Source: Pseudoxanthomonas spadix
GTDB taxonomy: Bacteria; Pseudomonadota; Gammaproteobacteria; Xanthomonadales; Xanthomonadaceae
Assembly: GCF_003703395.1 (NCBI RefSeq)
Contig: NZ_RDQN01000001.1
Location: 62,001 to 126,000 of the forward strand
Length of the DNA: 64,000 nucleotides
Direction of reading: 5' to 3'
Part shown: one piece after another, positions 1 through 8,019 of the stretch
How positions within the stretch are numbered: position 1 is the stretch's first letter
How the letters are laid out: every line of letters begins with the position of its first letter
Position numbers and translations under genes: made by a program
The notes under the pieces: generated by a model
Seen by the model: only the letters and a program-made list of their open reading frames with translations
Told to the model about the DNA's origin: nothing
The model's database searches: none

Positions 1-456
1 CACCCAGTCCACCGTGCCCTGGGTCAGCTCGCCCAGCAGCACCTCGGCGATCGGGGTGAGCTTGGATTCGGTGTAGCGCATGGCCGCAAACGACTTGGGA
101 TCGTCCGGCGAACCGAAGTTGCCCTGGCCGTCGATCAACGGATAGCGGTAGGAGAACGGCTGGGCCATCAGCACCAGCGCCTCGTAGCAGGCACTGTCAC
201 CGTGCGGGTGGAACTTGCCGATCACATCGCCGACGGTGCGCGCGGATTTCTTCGGCTTGGACGCGGCGCCCAGGCCCAGTTCGCTCATCGAGTAGATGAT
301 CCGCCGCTGGACCGGCTTGAGCCCATCGCCGATGAAGGGCAGGGCGCGGTCCAGGACCACGTACATCGAATAATCCAGGTAGGCACGCTCGGCGTACTCG
401 CGCAGCGGGATCTGTTCGAAGCCGTGGAAGGTGGGGCGGACGGTCGGGTCGGTCAT
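1..456 (-). CDS. parC: DNA topoisomerase IV subunit A, N-terminal part (cut by window edge)
   Basis: The first 152 codons of the topoisomerase IV A subunit, which cuts and rejoins DNA to unlink daughter chromosomes. The frame starts at the ATG complementary to 454-456 and stays open to the window edge. The breakage-reunion core is clear: [15 protein letters not shown] around residues 44-57, [12 protein letters not shown] around 84-94, and AAMRYTE holding the catalytic Tyr at about residue 128. Ser88 and Glu92, equivalent to E. coli ParC Ser80 and Glu84, are the quinolone-sensitive residues. ParC is preferred over GyrA from the start region ([20 protein letters not shown]). Confidence 0.95.
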   Translation of the reverse strand, partial: MTDPTVRPTFHGFEQIPLREYAERAYLDYSMYVVLDRALPFIGDGLKPVQRRIIYSMSELGLGAASKPKKSARTVGDVIGKFHPHGDSACYEALVLMAQPFSYRYPLIDGQGNFGSPDDPKSFAAMRYTESKLTPIAEVLLGELTQGTVDWV

Positions 457-656
457 GCGGGCACTGCGCTGGGAGTGAACCTGAGGAGTTTAGCCGCGCG
501 CCCGTCGCAGCGCCCGCGACCGGTGCAACGCGCCGCGCATCGGCCCCGCGCGCCGGCGCTGCAGAACGTGCAGGGCAGACGCCCTGGTACGTACCTTCCT
601 CGAGCCCGCGCCCACCGGCCGGCCGCGGCGCCGATGCCGCCCTGCCCACGCGCCCA

Positions 657-2486
657 TCAAGCGCCGGCGCCGAACGGCAGCAGCGGGCCGCCCATCCACA
701 GCCAGCGCGCCATCCACGCCGTGGCCAGGGCGATCAGCATCGTCAGCGGCACGCCCACGCGCAGGAAGTCGCCGAAGGTGTACTGGCCCGGATTGAGGAT
801 CAGCAGGTTGCCGTGGTGGCCGATCGGGGTCAGGAACGAGGCCACCGCACCCACCGCGATGCACATGACGAATGGGGTCGGCGACTGGCCCAGCGTTGTA
901 GCCATGGCCAGGGCGATCGGGGTCAGCAGCACGGTGGTGGCTGCATCTGACAGGATCTGGGTCAGCAGCGCGGCGCTGGCGAACATCACCAGCAGCAGGG
1001 TCAGCGCGCTCCAGCCCTGCGCGTGCGCACTCAGGATGTCGGCAAACCAGGCTGCCGTGCCGGTCTTCTCCATCGCCAGTCCCAACGGGATCACCCCGGC
1101 GATCATCACGAAGATGCGCACATCGATTTCCTGGTAGGCGCGCTCGATGCCGACGCAGCGGCTGATCACCATCGCCACCGCGCCGGCCAGGAAGGCGATC
1201 TGCGGACTCAGCCAGCCGCTGGCGGCGGCGACCACCGAGGCGACCATGATCGCCAAGGCCAGCGGGGCGCGCTTGCGGGTGCGCTTCTGCGCCTGAAACG
1301 GCATCAGCATCAGGAAGCCGTGATGCTGGGCGAGCTTGCCGAAGGTCTGCTGGCGGCCCCACAGCACCAGCAGGTCGCCTTCCTCCAGCTTCAGCTCGGA
1401 CAGCTCGCCATGCAGCCAGCCTTCCTTGCGCCACAGGCCCACGACCACCACGCCCAGGGTGTGCAGGAAGTCGATGCTGGACACGCTGCGGCCGATGAAC
1501 TCGGAGTTCGGCGCGACCACCGCCTGGACCAGCTGCTCCTCGCCCAGCAGTTCGGTCTGGCGGCCATCGCCTTCCTTGGGCTGCTCGCCGTACTTGACCA
1601 CTGCGTGCAGCGACAGGCCGGGCTCGTCCTTGATCGAGGCGATCTCGTCGGGCGAGGCACGCACCAGCAGGACATCACCCTGTCGCAGCGGGCTGTCGGC
1701 CTGCTGGTTGCGCCGGCGCATGCCGTAGCGCAGCCAGTCCACCACCTGCAGGCGCTCGTCGAAGTGCTCGCGGAACTGGCCGTAGGTCTTGCCGATCCAC
1801 GGCGAGCCTTCGTCCACCACCAGCTCGGTGTAGTAGCGCTCCAGGCGCATGTAGCTTTCGCTGCCGGCTTCGCCCGAACGCTTGGGCACCAGCCAGCGGC
1901 CCAGCAGCATGTAGGCGGTGCCGATCAACACCAGCACCGCGCCGATCGGGGTGATGGTGAAAAACCCCAGGCCTTGGCTGCCGGTGCGCTTGAGCAGGTC
2001 GTTGGCCAGCAGGAACGCCGGCGCCCCGATCAGGGTGAGCGTGGTACCCAACGAAGCGGCCAGCGACATCGGCATCAGCAGGCGCGAGGCGGCCAGCTTC
2101 TGCTCGCGCGCCAGCCGCATCAGGATCGGCAGCATCATCGCGGTGACCATCAGATGGTGCGAGAACGCGGCCAGCGCCGCGGTCGCCGGCATCACCACCG
2201 CGATGGTGCGCCACTCGCTGCCGCCGGCGGCCCTGCCGATGGCCTGACCGATCCGGTCGGTGATGCCGGTGGCGGCCAGGCCCGAGGACAGCACGAACAC
2301 CGCGGCCACGATGATCGCCGGTTCGCTGGAAAACCCGGACAGCGCTTCGCGCGGATCGAGGATGCCGGTCAGGGCCAGGGCCAGCAAGGCCAGCATCGCC
2401 ACCAGGTCCACGCGCAGCTTCTCGCTGACGAACAGGAACAGGGTGACGGCCAGGATGGCCAGGAACAGGATCTGTTGGGGTTGCAA
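657..2486 (-). CDS. SLC13-family anion permease with internal RCK/TrkA-C domains
   Basis: A 609-residue inner-membrane transporter of the divalent anion:sodium symporter (DASS/SLC13) superfamily. Hydrophobic helices fill roughly residues 1-190 and 405-600. A soluble insert at about 205-395 holds two TrkA-C (RCK_C) domains, the second around GRSVSSIDFLHTLGVVVVGL. This is the usual layout of bacterial 'SLC13 family permeases'; substrates in the family include sulfate, dicarboxylates and citrate, and the sequence does not say which. The stop lies 200 bp from the parC start; that gap shows no further gene. Function is assigned at family level only. Confidence 0.85.
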   Translation of the reverse strand: MQPQQILFLAILAVTLFLFVSEKLRVDLVAMLALLALALTGILDPREALSGFSSEPAIIVAAVFVLSSGLAATGITDRIGQAIGRAAGGSEWRTIAVVMPATAALAAFSHHLMVTAMMLPILMRLAREQKLAASRLLMPMSLAASLGTTLTLIGAPAFLLANDLLKRTGSQGLGFFTITPIGAVLVLIGTAYMLLGRWLVPKRSGEAGSESYMRLERYYTELVVDEGSPWIGKTYGQFREHFDERLQVVDWLRYGMRRRNQQADSPLRQGDVLLVRASPDEIASIKDEPGLSLHAVVKYGEQPKEGDGRQTELLGEEQLVQAVVAPNSEFIGRSVSSIDFLHTLGVVVVGLWRKEGWLHGELSELKLEEGDLLVLWGRQQTFGKLAQHHGFLMLMPFQAQKRTRKRAPLALAIMVASVVAAASGWLSPQIAFLAGAVAMVISRCVGIERAYQEIDVRIFVMIAGVIPLGLAMEKTGTAAWFADILSAHAQGWSALTLLLVMFASAALLTQILSDAATTVLLTPIALAMATTLGQSPTPFVMCIAVGAVASFLTPIGHHGNLLILNPGQYTFGDFLRVGVPLTMLIALATAWMARWLWMGGPLLPFGAGA

Positions 2487-2581
2487 CTGCGGGCACTCGA
2501 GAAGGGACGGCGCGCGTGGTTATCGCACATGAGCGCGCGAACGCATTGTCTTGGCACGCACGCGCGCAAACGATCGGCAAT

Positions 2582-2613
2582 AAAAAAACCCCGCTTGCGA
2601 CGGGGCTTTTTTA
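2582..2613 (-). terminator. Rho-independent terminator of tRNA-Leu
   Basis: A 5-bp GC stem (CCCCG/CGGGG, loop CTTGCGA) sits between an A-run and a T-run. Read on the minus strand it ends in a U-tract about 10 nt beyond the tRNA-Leu 3' end. It could also act on plus-strand transcripts. Confidence 0.8.
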
Positions 2614-2622
2614 TCTGGGTCA

Positions 2623-2709
2623 TGGTGCCCGGGAGAGGACTCGAACCTCCACGGAGTTGCCCCCGCTAGCACCTGAAGCTAGTGCGTCTACCAATTCCGC
2701 CACCCGGGC
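2623..2709 (-). tRNA. tRNA-Leu(CAG)
   Basis: An 87-nt class II tRNA with a GCCCGGG/CCCGGGC acceptor stem and an encoded 3' CCA. The D-arm reads GGCGGAATTGGTAGACGC, the anticodon loop TTCAGGT gives anticodon CAG, and there is a long variable arm and GGTTCGAGTCC in the T-arm. A terminator follows directly. Confidence 0.96.
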
Positions 2710-2840
2710 GACTCAGGGCGCGCATTCTGCGGATGTCATCGCAGGGTGTCAAATGTTTTTTCGCACGCGCGCCGGGGCTGCAGGACATCCGGCGTCCCGG
2801 TACACAGGGATGTGGGCTGCTGCCGCAGGGCTTCCGGGAA

Positions 2841-2884
2841 TGTTGCATGTAACGCGTGGGCGGTCTATCTTGTTGCATGTAACG
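2841..2884 (+). promoter_or_regulatory. Toxin-antitoxin promoter with duplicated operator
   Basis: TGTTGCATGTAACG occurs at 2841-2854 and again at 2871-2884, exactly 30 bp apart. Each copy holds the imperfect palindrome GTTGCATGTAAC. A promoter overlaps both: -35 TTGCAT at 2843-2848 inside copy one, a 17-bp spacer, and -10 TATCTT at 2866-2871 touching copy two. A bound antitoxin or toxin-antitoxin complex would cover -35 and the transcription start, which is the usual layout for autoregulated TA operons. The repeats are seen; the binding is inferred. Confidence 0.7.
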
Positions 2885-2900
2885 AACGTGGAGTGATGAG

Positions 2901-3119
2901 ATGGCCCATGTAAATTCCCGTGTCCAGAAGCATCGCGACGCCCTGCGCGTGGCGGGGTTGCGCCCGGTGCAGATCTGGGTGCCCGATACCCGGCGACCGG
3001 ACTTCGAGCAGGAGTGCCATCGCCAAGCGCGGTTGGTGGCCCAGGCTGACCAAGCCGATGCCGACCTGCAGCAGTTGCTGGATGAAGCGATGGCCGACGT
3101 GGACGGCTGGACTGAATGA
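2901..3119 (+). CDS. MazE-type antitoxin (DUF3018-like)
   Basis: A 72-residue protein resembling the DUF3018/MazE-like antitoxins found upstream of PemK/MazF toxins (VQKHRDALRVAGLRPVQIWV, then PDTRRPDFEQECHRQ). The N-terminal part probably binds DNA as a dimer; the acidic C-terminal half (ADADLQQLLDEAMADVDGW) is the likely toxin-neutralising segment. The ATG has a GGAG ribosome-binding site. Its TGA overlaps the toxin ATG by 4 nt (ATGA), so the two are translationally coupled. The duplicated operator upstream suggests autorepression. Confidence 0.85.
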   Translation: MAHVNSRVQKHRDALRVAGLRPVQIWVPDTRRPDFEQECHRQARLVAQADQADADLQQLLDEAMADVDGWTE

Positions 3120-3442
3120 AGCGCGGCGATTTTGTGACGATCACCATGCAGGGCGATTTCGGCAAGCCGCGCCCGGCGTTGGTGATCCAGGCCGACCACT
3201 TCAGCGAGAGCGTGACCGTGACGGTGTTGCCGGTGACCAGCACGTTGGTGGCTGCGCCACTGCTGCGGATCAAGCTCAAGCCGGGAATGGAGAACGGCTT
3301 GCAGAAGCCGTCGCAGGTGATGATCGACAAGATCATGACGGTCAAGCGCGAGAAGGTAGGGCCGACCTTCGGGCGATTGGATGCGAACGTGTTGGTCGAG
3401 GTGGAACGGTGCCTGGCGCTGTTCCTCGGTATCGCGAAGTGA
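3116..3442 (+). CDS. PemK/MazF-family mRNA interferase toxin
   Basis: A 108-residue toxin of the MazF/PemK SH3-like-barrel family, expected to be a sequence-specific endoribonuclease that blocks translation when free of antitoxin. The family start (MKRGDFVTITMQGDFGKPRP, then ALVIQ) and the middle motif KPSQVMIDKIMTVKREKVG are present, as is the late LVEVERCLALFLGI helix. Length is normal and the frame is intact. It overlaps the antitoxin by 4 nt. The cleavage specificity cannot be read from sequence. Confidence 0.88.
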   Translation: MKRGDFVTITMQGDFGKPRPALVIQADHFSESVTVTVLPVTSTLVAAPLLRIKLKPGMENGLQKPSQVMIDKIMTVKREKVGPTFGRLDANVLVEVERCLALFLGIAK

Positions 3443-3450
3443 GGGCGGGC

Positions 3451-3616
3451 TAGGAGCCTGTCGGACTTTGGCCGGCCGGGCTGCAAATCCGGCTGTGCGG
3501 TCCATATTTCCGTCGCTTCTTGCCCCATAGAACCACTATGGGGCGGCGAATCGCCGAAAATCTGTCCTCGCACAGCCGAATTTTCGCCTCGACCGCCAAA
3601 GCCCGACAGACTCCTA
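3451..3616. repeat. 166-bp palindromic (MITE-like) repeat element
   Basis: Terminal inverted repeats of 21 bp (3451-3471 and 3596-3616) match at 19 of 21 positions, starting TAGGAG and ending CTCCTA. Inside lie two further nested pairs: CGGCTGTGCG with CGCACAGCCG, and CCCCATAG/CTATGGGG around a 5-nt loop at the centre. The whole unit could fold into one long hairpin. It begins 8 bp after the toxin stop, so it may also end toxin-antitoxin transcription. It encodes no protein. It resembles the dispersed palindromic repeats of Xanthomonadaceae genomes, but copy number cannot be seen here. Confidence 0.7.
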
Positions 3617-3862
3617 GAACGATCTGCGGTAGGCAGTGGCAACGGGCCTTTTCCCTTCTCAGGCGGGCCCGTTGACCCTTGATTCCATTCCCTTGTCCAT
3701 CCCTTCGCTCCTTCGCAAGCGAGGTGTCTGCGATGAACGACAAGGCGAAAAGGCGCCGCACGGCTCGGCGGTTCGGTCGTTGGGTCGGGACAGCATCGTG
3801 TGCTGCGCTGGCAGGAGGCGCGCACGACGGCGGAAACCAGGGCGGGGGTGTACCATTTGGCA

Positions 3863-6427
3863 ATGACAAAAAAGACTGGAACAGGCGGGCGCAGACCCCC
3901 ATCGGACAAGGCCCCGGCCTCGAAAAAGACGACGACCCAGGGCACAGGGGGAAACAAAGGCGCCGGCAAGTCCAAGCTTCCGCCATGGATGCCTGAATCG
4001 ATGCCCGCGCCCGCCGCCGGCCCGGGCAAGGGCGGCAAGGCCCACGCTGCCGGTGGCCGACGCAAGGGTCCGCACGGCGGCGGTGACCACGGCAACGCAC
4101 CGCGTCCCTTTGAACGCCGTGGCCGCCAGGCCCCGCGCGTGGTGGTGCCCGCGCAGGGTGTGGGCCAGGCCGGCTTCACCGATCCGTATGCCGCGCGCGA
4201 GGCCGAGCGCTATGCCCAGCCCATCGCCAGCCGCGAGGTGATCCTGGGCACGCTGGCGGCCAGTGAAGGTCCGCTGACCGCCGAGGAACTGGCCGGCAAG
4301 CTCGACCTGACCGCCCCGGAGCGTTTCGAAGCCTTGACCAAGCGCCTGACCGCGATGGTCCGCGACGGCCAGCTGCTGCTCAACCGCCGCGGCGGTTACG
4401 CGCCGGCCGAGCAGATGGACCTGGTGCCCGGCGTGGTGATCGCCAATCCGGAAGGCTTCGGTTTCCTGCGCGCCGAGGCCGGTGGCGACGATCTGTTCCT
4501 GCCGCCGTCGGAGATGCGCAAGGTCATGCATGGCGACCGCGTGCTGGCCTCGGTCACCGGCCTGGATCGTCGTGGCCGCCGCGAGGGCGCCATCGTCGAG
4601 GTGCTGGAGCGTCGCGTGCACCGCCTGATCGGGCGCTTTGCGATGGAGTCGGGGGTGAGCTTCGTGATCCCCGACGACAAGCGCATCCAGCGCAACATCC
4701 TGATCCCGCCCGATGCCCGCAGCCAGGCGCGCGACGGCCAGCTGGTGGTGCTGGAACTGACCCACGCCCCGGACGGCCGCCGCGATCCGATCGGCCGGAT
4801 CGTGGCGGTACTCGGTGACAAGCTGACCCCGTCGCTGGTGGTGGAAACGGCCATCCACGGCCACGAGCTGCCCTACGAATTCCCGCCGGAAGTGCTGGCC
4901 GAGGCCAGCGCGGTGCCATTGGCGGTGGCGCCGTCGATGATCGCCGGGCGCGTCGACCTGCGCGAGCTGCCACTGGTGACCATCGACGGCGCCGATTCCA
5001 AGGACTTCGACGACGCGGTCTATTGCGAATCCAACCGCAAGGGCCTGCGCATCAGCAACCGTTCGGGCTACCGCCTGGTGGTGGCCATCGCCGATGTGTC
5101 GCACTACGTGCGTCCTGGCACGCTGCTGGACCAGGAGGCTTCCAGGCGCGCGACCTCGGTGTACTTCCCAGGGTTCGTGGTGCCGATGCTGCCGGAGACC
5201 ATCTCCAACGGCATCTGCTCGCTGAACCCCAAGGTCGACCGGATGTGCTTTGTCTGCGACATGCAGGTGGACAAGAACGGGGAAGTGACCGCCGCCAGGT
5301 TCTACGAGGCCGTGATGCGCTCGCACGCGCGCCTGACCTACGACCAGGTGTGGAAGGCGGTGGGCGAGGACGATGCCCAGGCGCAGTCCGAGATCGGCCC
5401 GGACCTGTTGCCGCACGTCAAGCGCCTGCACGAGTTGTACGGTCTGCTGTCCAAGGCGCGCGAGAAGCGCGGCGCGATCGAGTTCGAGACCAGCGAGGTG
5501 CGCTTTGTCCTGGACAACCGCGGCGAGGTCACCCAGGCCGGCATGCAGGTGCGCAACGATGCGCACAAGCTGATCGAGGAATGCATGATCGCAGCCAACG
5601 TGCAGGCCGCGCGCTACCTGCTGGAAAAGGGCGTTCCCGCGCCATACCGCGTGCACGAGCGGCCGCCGGAGTCCAAGTACGCCGACCTGCTGGAGTTCCT
5701 CAAGGAGTTCAAGCTGTCGATGCCGGCCTGGAGCAAGGTCGAGCCGCGCGACTTCACCGCGCTGCTGAAGAAGGTCCGCCAGCGTCCGGACGCGGCGTTG
5801 CTGGAATCGGTGTTGCTGCGCAGCCAGAGCCTGGCGGTGTACACGCCGGACAACGCCGGTCACTTCGGCCTGGCGCTGGATGCATACGCGCACTTCACCT
5901 CGCCGATCCGTCGCTACCCGGACCTGCTGGTGCACCGTGCGATCAAGCACGCGCTCACCGGTGCCAGGGCCGAAAAGTTCCAGTATTCGCTGCACGAGAT
6001 GGCCGCGCTGTCGCTGCAGTGTTCCGAGCGTTCGCGCCGTGCCGAGGAGGCCGAGCGCGAGGTCGACGAGCGCTACCGCGCCGCATGGATGGAGCAGCAT
6101 GTCGGCGGCATCTTCGATGGCGTGATCAGCGGCGTGACCAGCTTCGGGCTGTTCGTGGAACTGAACCAGTCCAAGGTCAACGGCCTGGTCCACGTGACCC
6201 AGTTGCCGCACGACTATTACCACTTCGACCCGATCCGCAAGACCCTGTCCGGCGAACGCCGCGGCACCGAGTTCCGGCTGGGCGATGCGGTCACCGTGCA
6301 GGTCATGAAGGCGAGCATGGAAGAGCGCAAGATCGACTTCCGCCTGGTCGAGCCGGGTGGGGACCAGGCCGGCGTCGACGCGCCTCGGCCGACCTTGCCC
6401 GCTCGTCGCAAGAAGCAGAAATACTGA
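3863..6427 (+). CDS. rnr: Ribonuclease R
   Basis: An 854-residue 3'-5' exoribonuclease that degrades structured RNA. The order is a basic N-terminal tail rich in Lys, Gly and Pro, a winged-helix domain (SREVILGTLAASEGPLTAEEL), cold-shock domains, then the RNB catalytic domain with the metal-binding aspartates in TIDGADSKDFDDAVYC and the PETISNGICSLNP and SPIRRYPDLLVHRAIKHAL blocks. A C-terminal S1 domain starts near IFDGVISGVTSFGLFVEL, followed by a short basic tail (LPARRKKQKY). I chose the ATG at 3863 (MTKKTGTGG); an in-frame ATG at 3800 would add 21 unconserved-looking residues. Two genes follow closely. Confidence 0.95.
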   Translation: MTKKTGTGGRRPPSDKAPASKKTTTQGTGGNKGAGKSKLPPWMPESMPAPAAGPGKGGKAHAAGGRRKGPHGGGDHGNAPRPFERRGRQAPRVVVPAQGVGQAGFTDPYAAREAERYAQPIASREVILGTLAASEGPLTAEELAGKLDLTAPERFEALTKRLTAMVRDGQLLLNRRGGYAPAEQMDLVPGVVIANPEGFGFLRAEAGGDDLFLPPSEMRKVMHGDRVLASVTGLDRRGRREGAIVEVLERRVHRLIGRFAMESGVSFVIPDDKRIQRNILIPPDARSQARDGQLVVLELTHAPDGRRDPIGRIVAVLGDKLTPSLVVETAIHGHELPYEFPPEVLAEASAVPLAVAPSMIAGRVDLRELPLVTIDGADSKDFDDAVYCESNRKGLRISNRSGYRLVVAIADVSHYVRPGTLLDQEASRRATSVYFPGFVVPMLPETISNGICSLNPKVDRMCFVCDMQVDKNGEVTAARFYEAVMRSHARLTYDQVWKAVGEDDAQAQSEIGPDLLPHVKRLHELYGLLSKAREKRGAIEFETSEVRFVLDNRGEVTQAGMQVRNDAHKLIEECMIAANVQAARYLLEKGVPAPYRVHERPPESKYADLLEFLKEFKLSMPAWSKVEPRDFTALLKKVRQRPDAALLESVLLRSQSLAVYTPDNAGHFGLALDAYAHFTSPIRRYPDLLVHRAIKHALTGARAEKFQYSLHEMAALSLQCSERSRRAEEAEREVDERYRAAWMEQHVGGIFDGVISGVTSFGLFVELNQSKVNGLVHVTQLPHDYYHFDPIRKTLSGERRGTEFRLGDAVTVQVMKASMEERKIDFRLVEPGGDQAGVDAPRPTLPARRKKQKY

Positions 6428-6435
6428 GCTGGCCC

Positions 6436-6909
6436 ATGGTCGAGTACAGCGGCGGCTGCCAGTGCGGTGCGGTGCGTTTCCACGTCACCGGCACGCTGGA
6501 CGATGCCTCCATCTGCCATTGCCGGATGTGCCAAAAGGCCTTCGGTGCGTACTACGCGCCGCTGGTCTCCACGCGCGGTGCCGCACTGGTCTGGACGCGC
6601 GGCACTCCGGCGCGCTACCTGTCCTCCAACCTGGTTGCGCGCGGCTTCTGCGCGCAGTGCGGCACGCCGCTGACCTACGAGGCGCCCGATGGCGTGGCGC
6701 TGGCGGCCGGTGCGTTCGATGATCCGGCGGCGTTGCCCCCGCACATCCAGTACGGCGTCGAAGGCCGACTGCCATTCACAGATTCCCTGCACGCCCTGCC
6801 GGCGCGCCGTACCGAGGAGGACATCGCCGCGCAGGCGTTCCTCTCGCGCATCGTGTCCTTCCAGCATCCCGACCACGACACTCCCACCTGGCCGCCCGGG
6901 CGCGGCTGA
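6436..6909 (+). CDS. GFA-family (Mss4-fold) zinc-binding protein
   Basis: A 157-residue protein of the family named after glutathione-dependent formaldehyde-activating enzyme. Zinc ligands appear as CQCGAVRF near the start, CHCRMCQKAFG around residues 31-41 and CAQCGTPL around 75-82. The ATG lies 8 bp after the rnr stop and the stop 21 bp before rlmB, so the three genes are probably cotranscribed. The family name does not establish formaldehyde chemistry for this member. Confidence 0.85.
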   Translation: MVEYSGGCQCGAVRFHVTGTLDDASICHCRMCQKAFGAYYAPLVSTRGAALVWTRGTPARYLSSNLVARGFCAQCGTPLTYEAPDGVALAAGAFDDPAALPPHIQYGVEGRLPFTDSLHALPARRTEEDIAAQAFLSRIVSFQHPDHDTPTWPPGRG

Positions 6910-6930
6910 CCGCCCGCCCACAAGAGCCTC

Positions 6931-7713
6931 ATGAGCAAACAGAACCAATGGATCGTCGGCGTCAACGCCGTGGCTTCCTCGATCGAGAACGATGCCGACC
7001 ACGTGCGCGAAGTCCTGATCGACGGCAGCAGCAAGAACGCGCGCCTGACCGAGATCGAGGAGAACGCACGCCGCAAGGGCATCGAGGTGCGCCGCGTCAA
7101 CACCCAGGCCCTGGATGGGGTGGGCGGCCAGGTGCGCCACCAGGGCGTGGCCGCGCGCTATGCCGCCGCCAAGACCTGGGACGAGTCCGAGCTTGCGGGG
7201 CTGATCCAGGCCGCCGCAGGGCGGGCGCTGGTCCTGGTGCTGGACGGGGTGCAGGATCCGCACAACCTCGGCGCCTGCCTGCGCAGCGCCGCGGCTGCGG
7301 GCGTGACCGCGGTGGTGATCCCCAAGGACAGGTCGGTTGGCCTGAACGCAACCGTGCGCAAGACCTCGGCCGGCGCGGCCGATCGGGTGCCGGTGGTGGC
7401 GGTGACCAACCTGGCCCGTGCGCTGCGCGAGATGCAGAAATCGGGCGTGTGGATCTATGGCCTGGCCGGCGAGGCCGAGACCTCGCTGTATTCGCTCGAC
7501 CTGAAGGGCAACATCGCCCTGGTCCTGGGCGGCGAAGGCGACGGACTGCGCCGGCTCACGCGCGAGCACTGCGACGGGCTGGTGCGGATCCCGATGCCCG
7601 GCGATATCGAAAGCCTCAACGTCTCGGTGGCCACCGGCGTGACCCTGTTCGAGGCGGTCCGCCAGCGCGGCCTGCAAGATCCGGGTCCAGCGGCGGGTGC
7701 GGCGAGCACCTGA
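6931..7713 (+). CDS. rlmB: 23S rRNA (guanosine-2251-2'-O)-methyltransferase
   Basis: A 260-residue SPOUT (TrmH-type) methyltransferase that modifies the ribose of G2251 in 23S rRNA. The N-terminal substrate-binding domain (WIVGVNAVASSIE) spans about 1-80. The knotted SAM domain has VLDGVQDPHNLGACLRSAAA, LVLGGEGDGLRRLT and IPMPGDIESLNVSVATGV, the three family motifs including the catalytic Asn and Arg. Length is close to E. coli RlmB (243) with a short Ala/Gly tail. It follows rnr in the same order as in E. coli (rnr-rlmB). Confidence 0.95.
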   Translation: MSKQNQWIVGVNAVASSIENDADHVREVLIDGSSKNARLTEIEENARRKGIEVRRVNTQALDGVGGQVRHQGVAARYAAAKTWDESELAGLIQAAAGRALVLVLDGVQDPHNLGACLRSAAAAGVTAVVIPKDRSVGLNATVRKTSAGAADRVPVVAVTNLARALREMQKSGVWIYGLAGEAETSLYSLDLKGNIALVLGGEGDGLRRLTREHCDGLVRIPMPGDIESLNVSVATGVTLFEAVRQRGLQDPGPAAGAAST

Positions 7714-8019
7714 GCGCCGATCCGCTGCGGCCGGCGACGTGTCGCCGGCCTGGCTCCACGAGCGCGTCGACCGCGCCAGCCCAGCGGCGCGGCCGCGGCG
7801 AGCACGGTTGATGGTTCCGGCAGCGGCGCATCGGCCTGGCGGCAGCCTTTGCCGGAAGAGGCCATGCGGTGGTCCGGACAGGATCGCGCGCCGGGCCGCT
7901 GACCATGCCGAAGCGGTGCGGTTGCTGCGCTGCGGAACGACAGCCCGGCGCACGCCGCGCTAAGGTGCACGCTCTCCCGCATCGACCCGCGCCGCGGGAC
8001 TTTCACAAGGGACCCTCGC
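7714..8019. other. 306-bp intergenic region after rlmB
   Basis: No coding frame here is convincing. A near-perfect hairpin at 7729-7750 (10-bp arms GGCCGGCGAC/GTCGCCGGCC, loop of 2) lies 15 bp after the rlmB stop; it lacks a T-run but could end or stabilise the transcript. The acyl-CoA ligase ribosome-binding site AAGGGA is at the right end. I see no clear promoter. Confidence 0.5.

Noticed and set aside
3679-3996. Small plus-strand open frame before and into rnr
   Set aside because: It overlaps the rnr start in another frame, has no domain and shows no coding signal beyond composition.
3659-6223. An 854-codon open frame antisense to rnr
   Set aside because: Antisense shadow of a certain gene; the His/Gln/Val-rich product has no recognisable domain.
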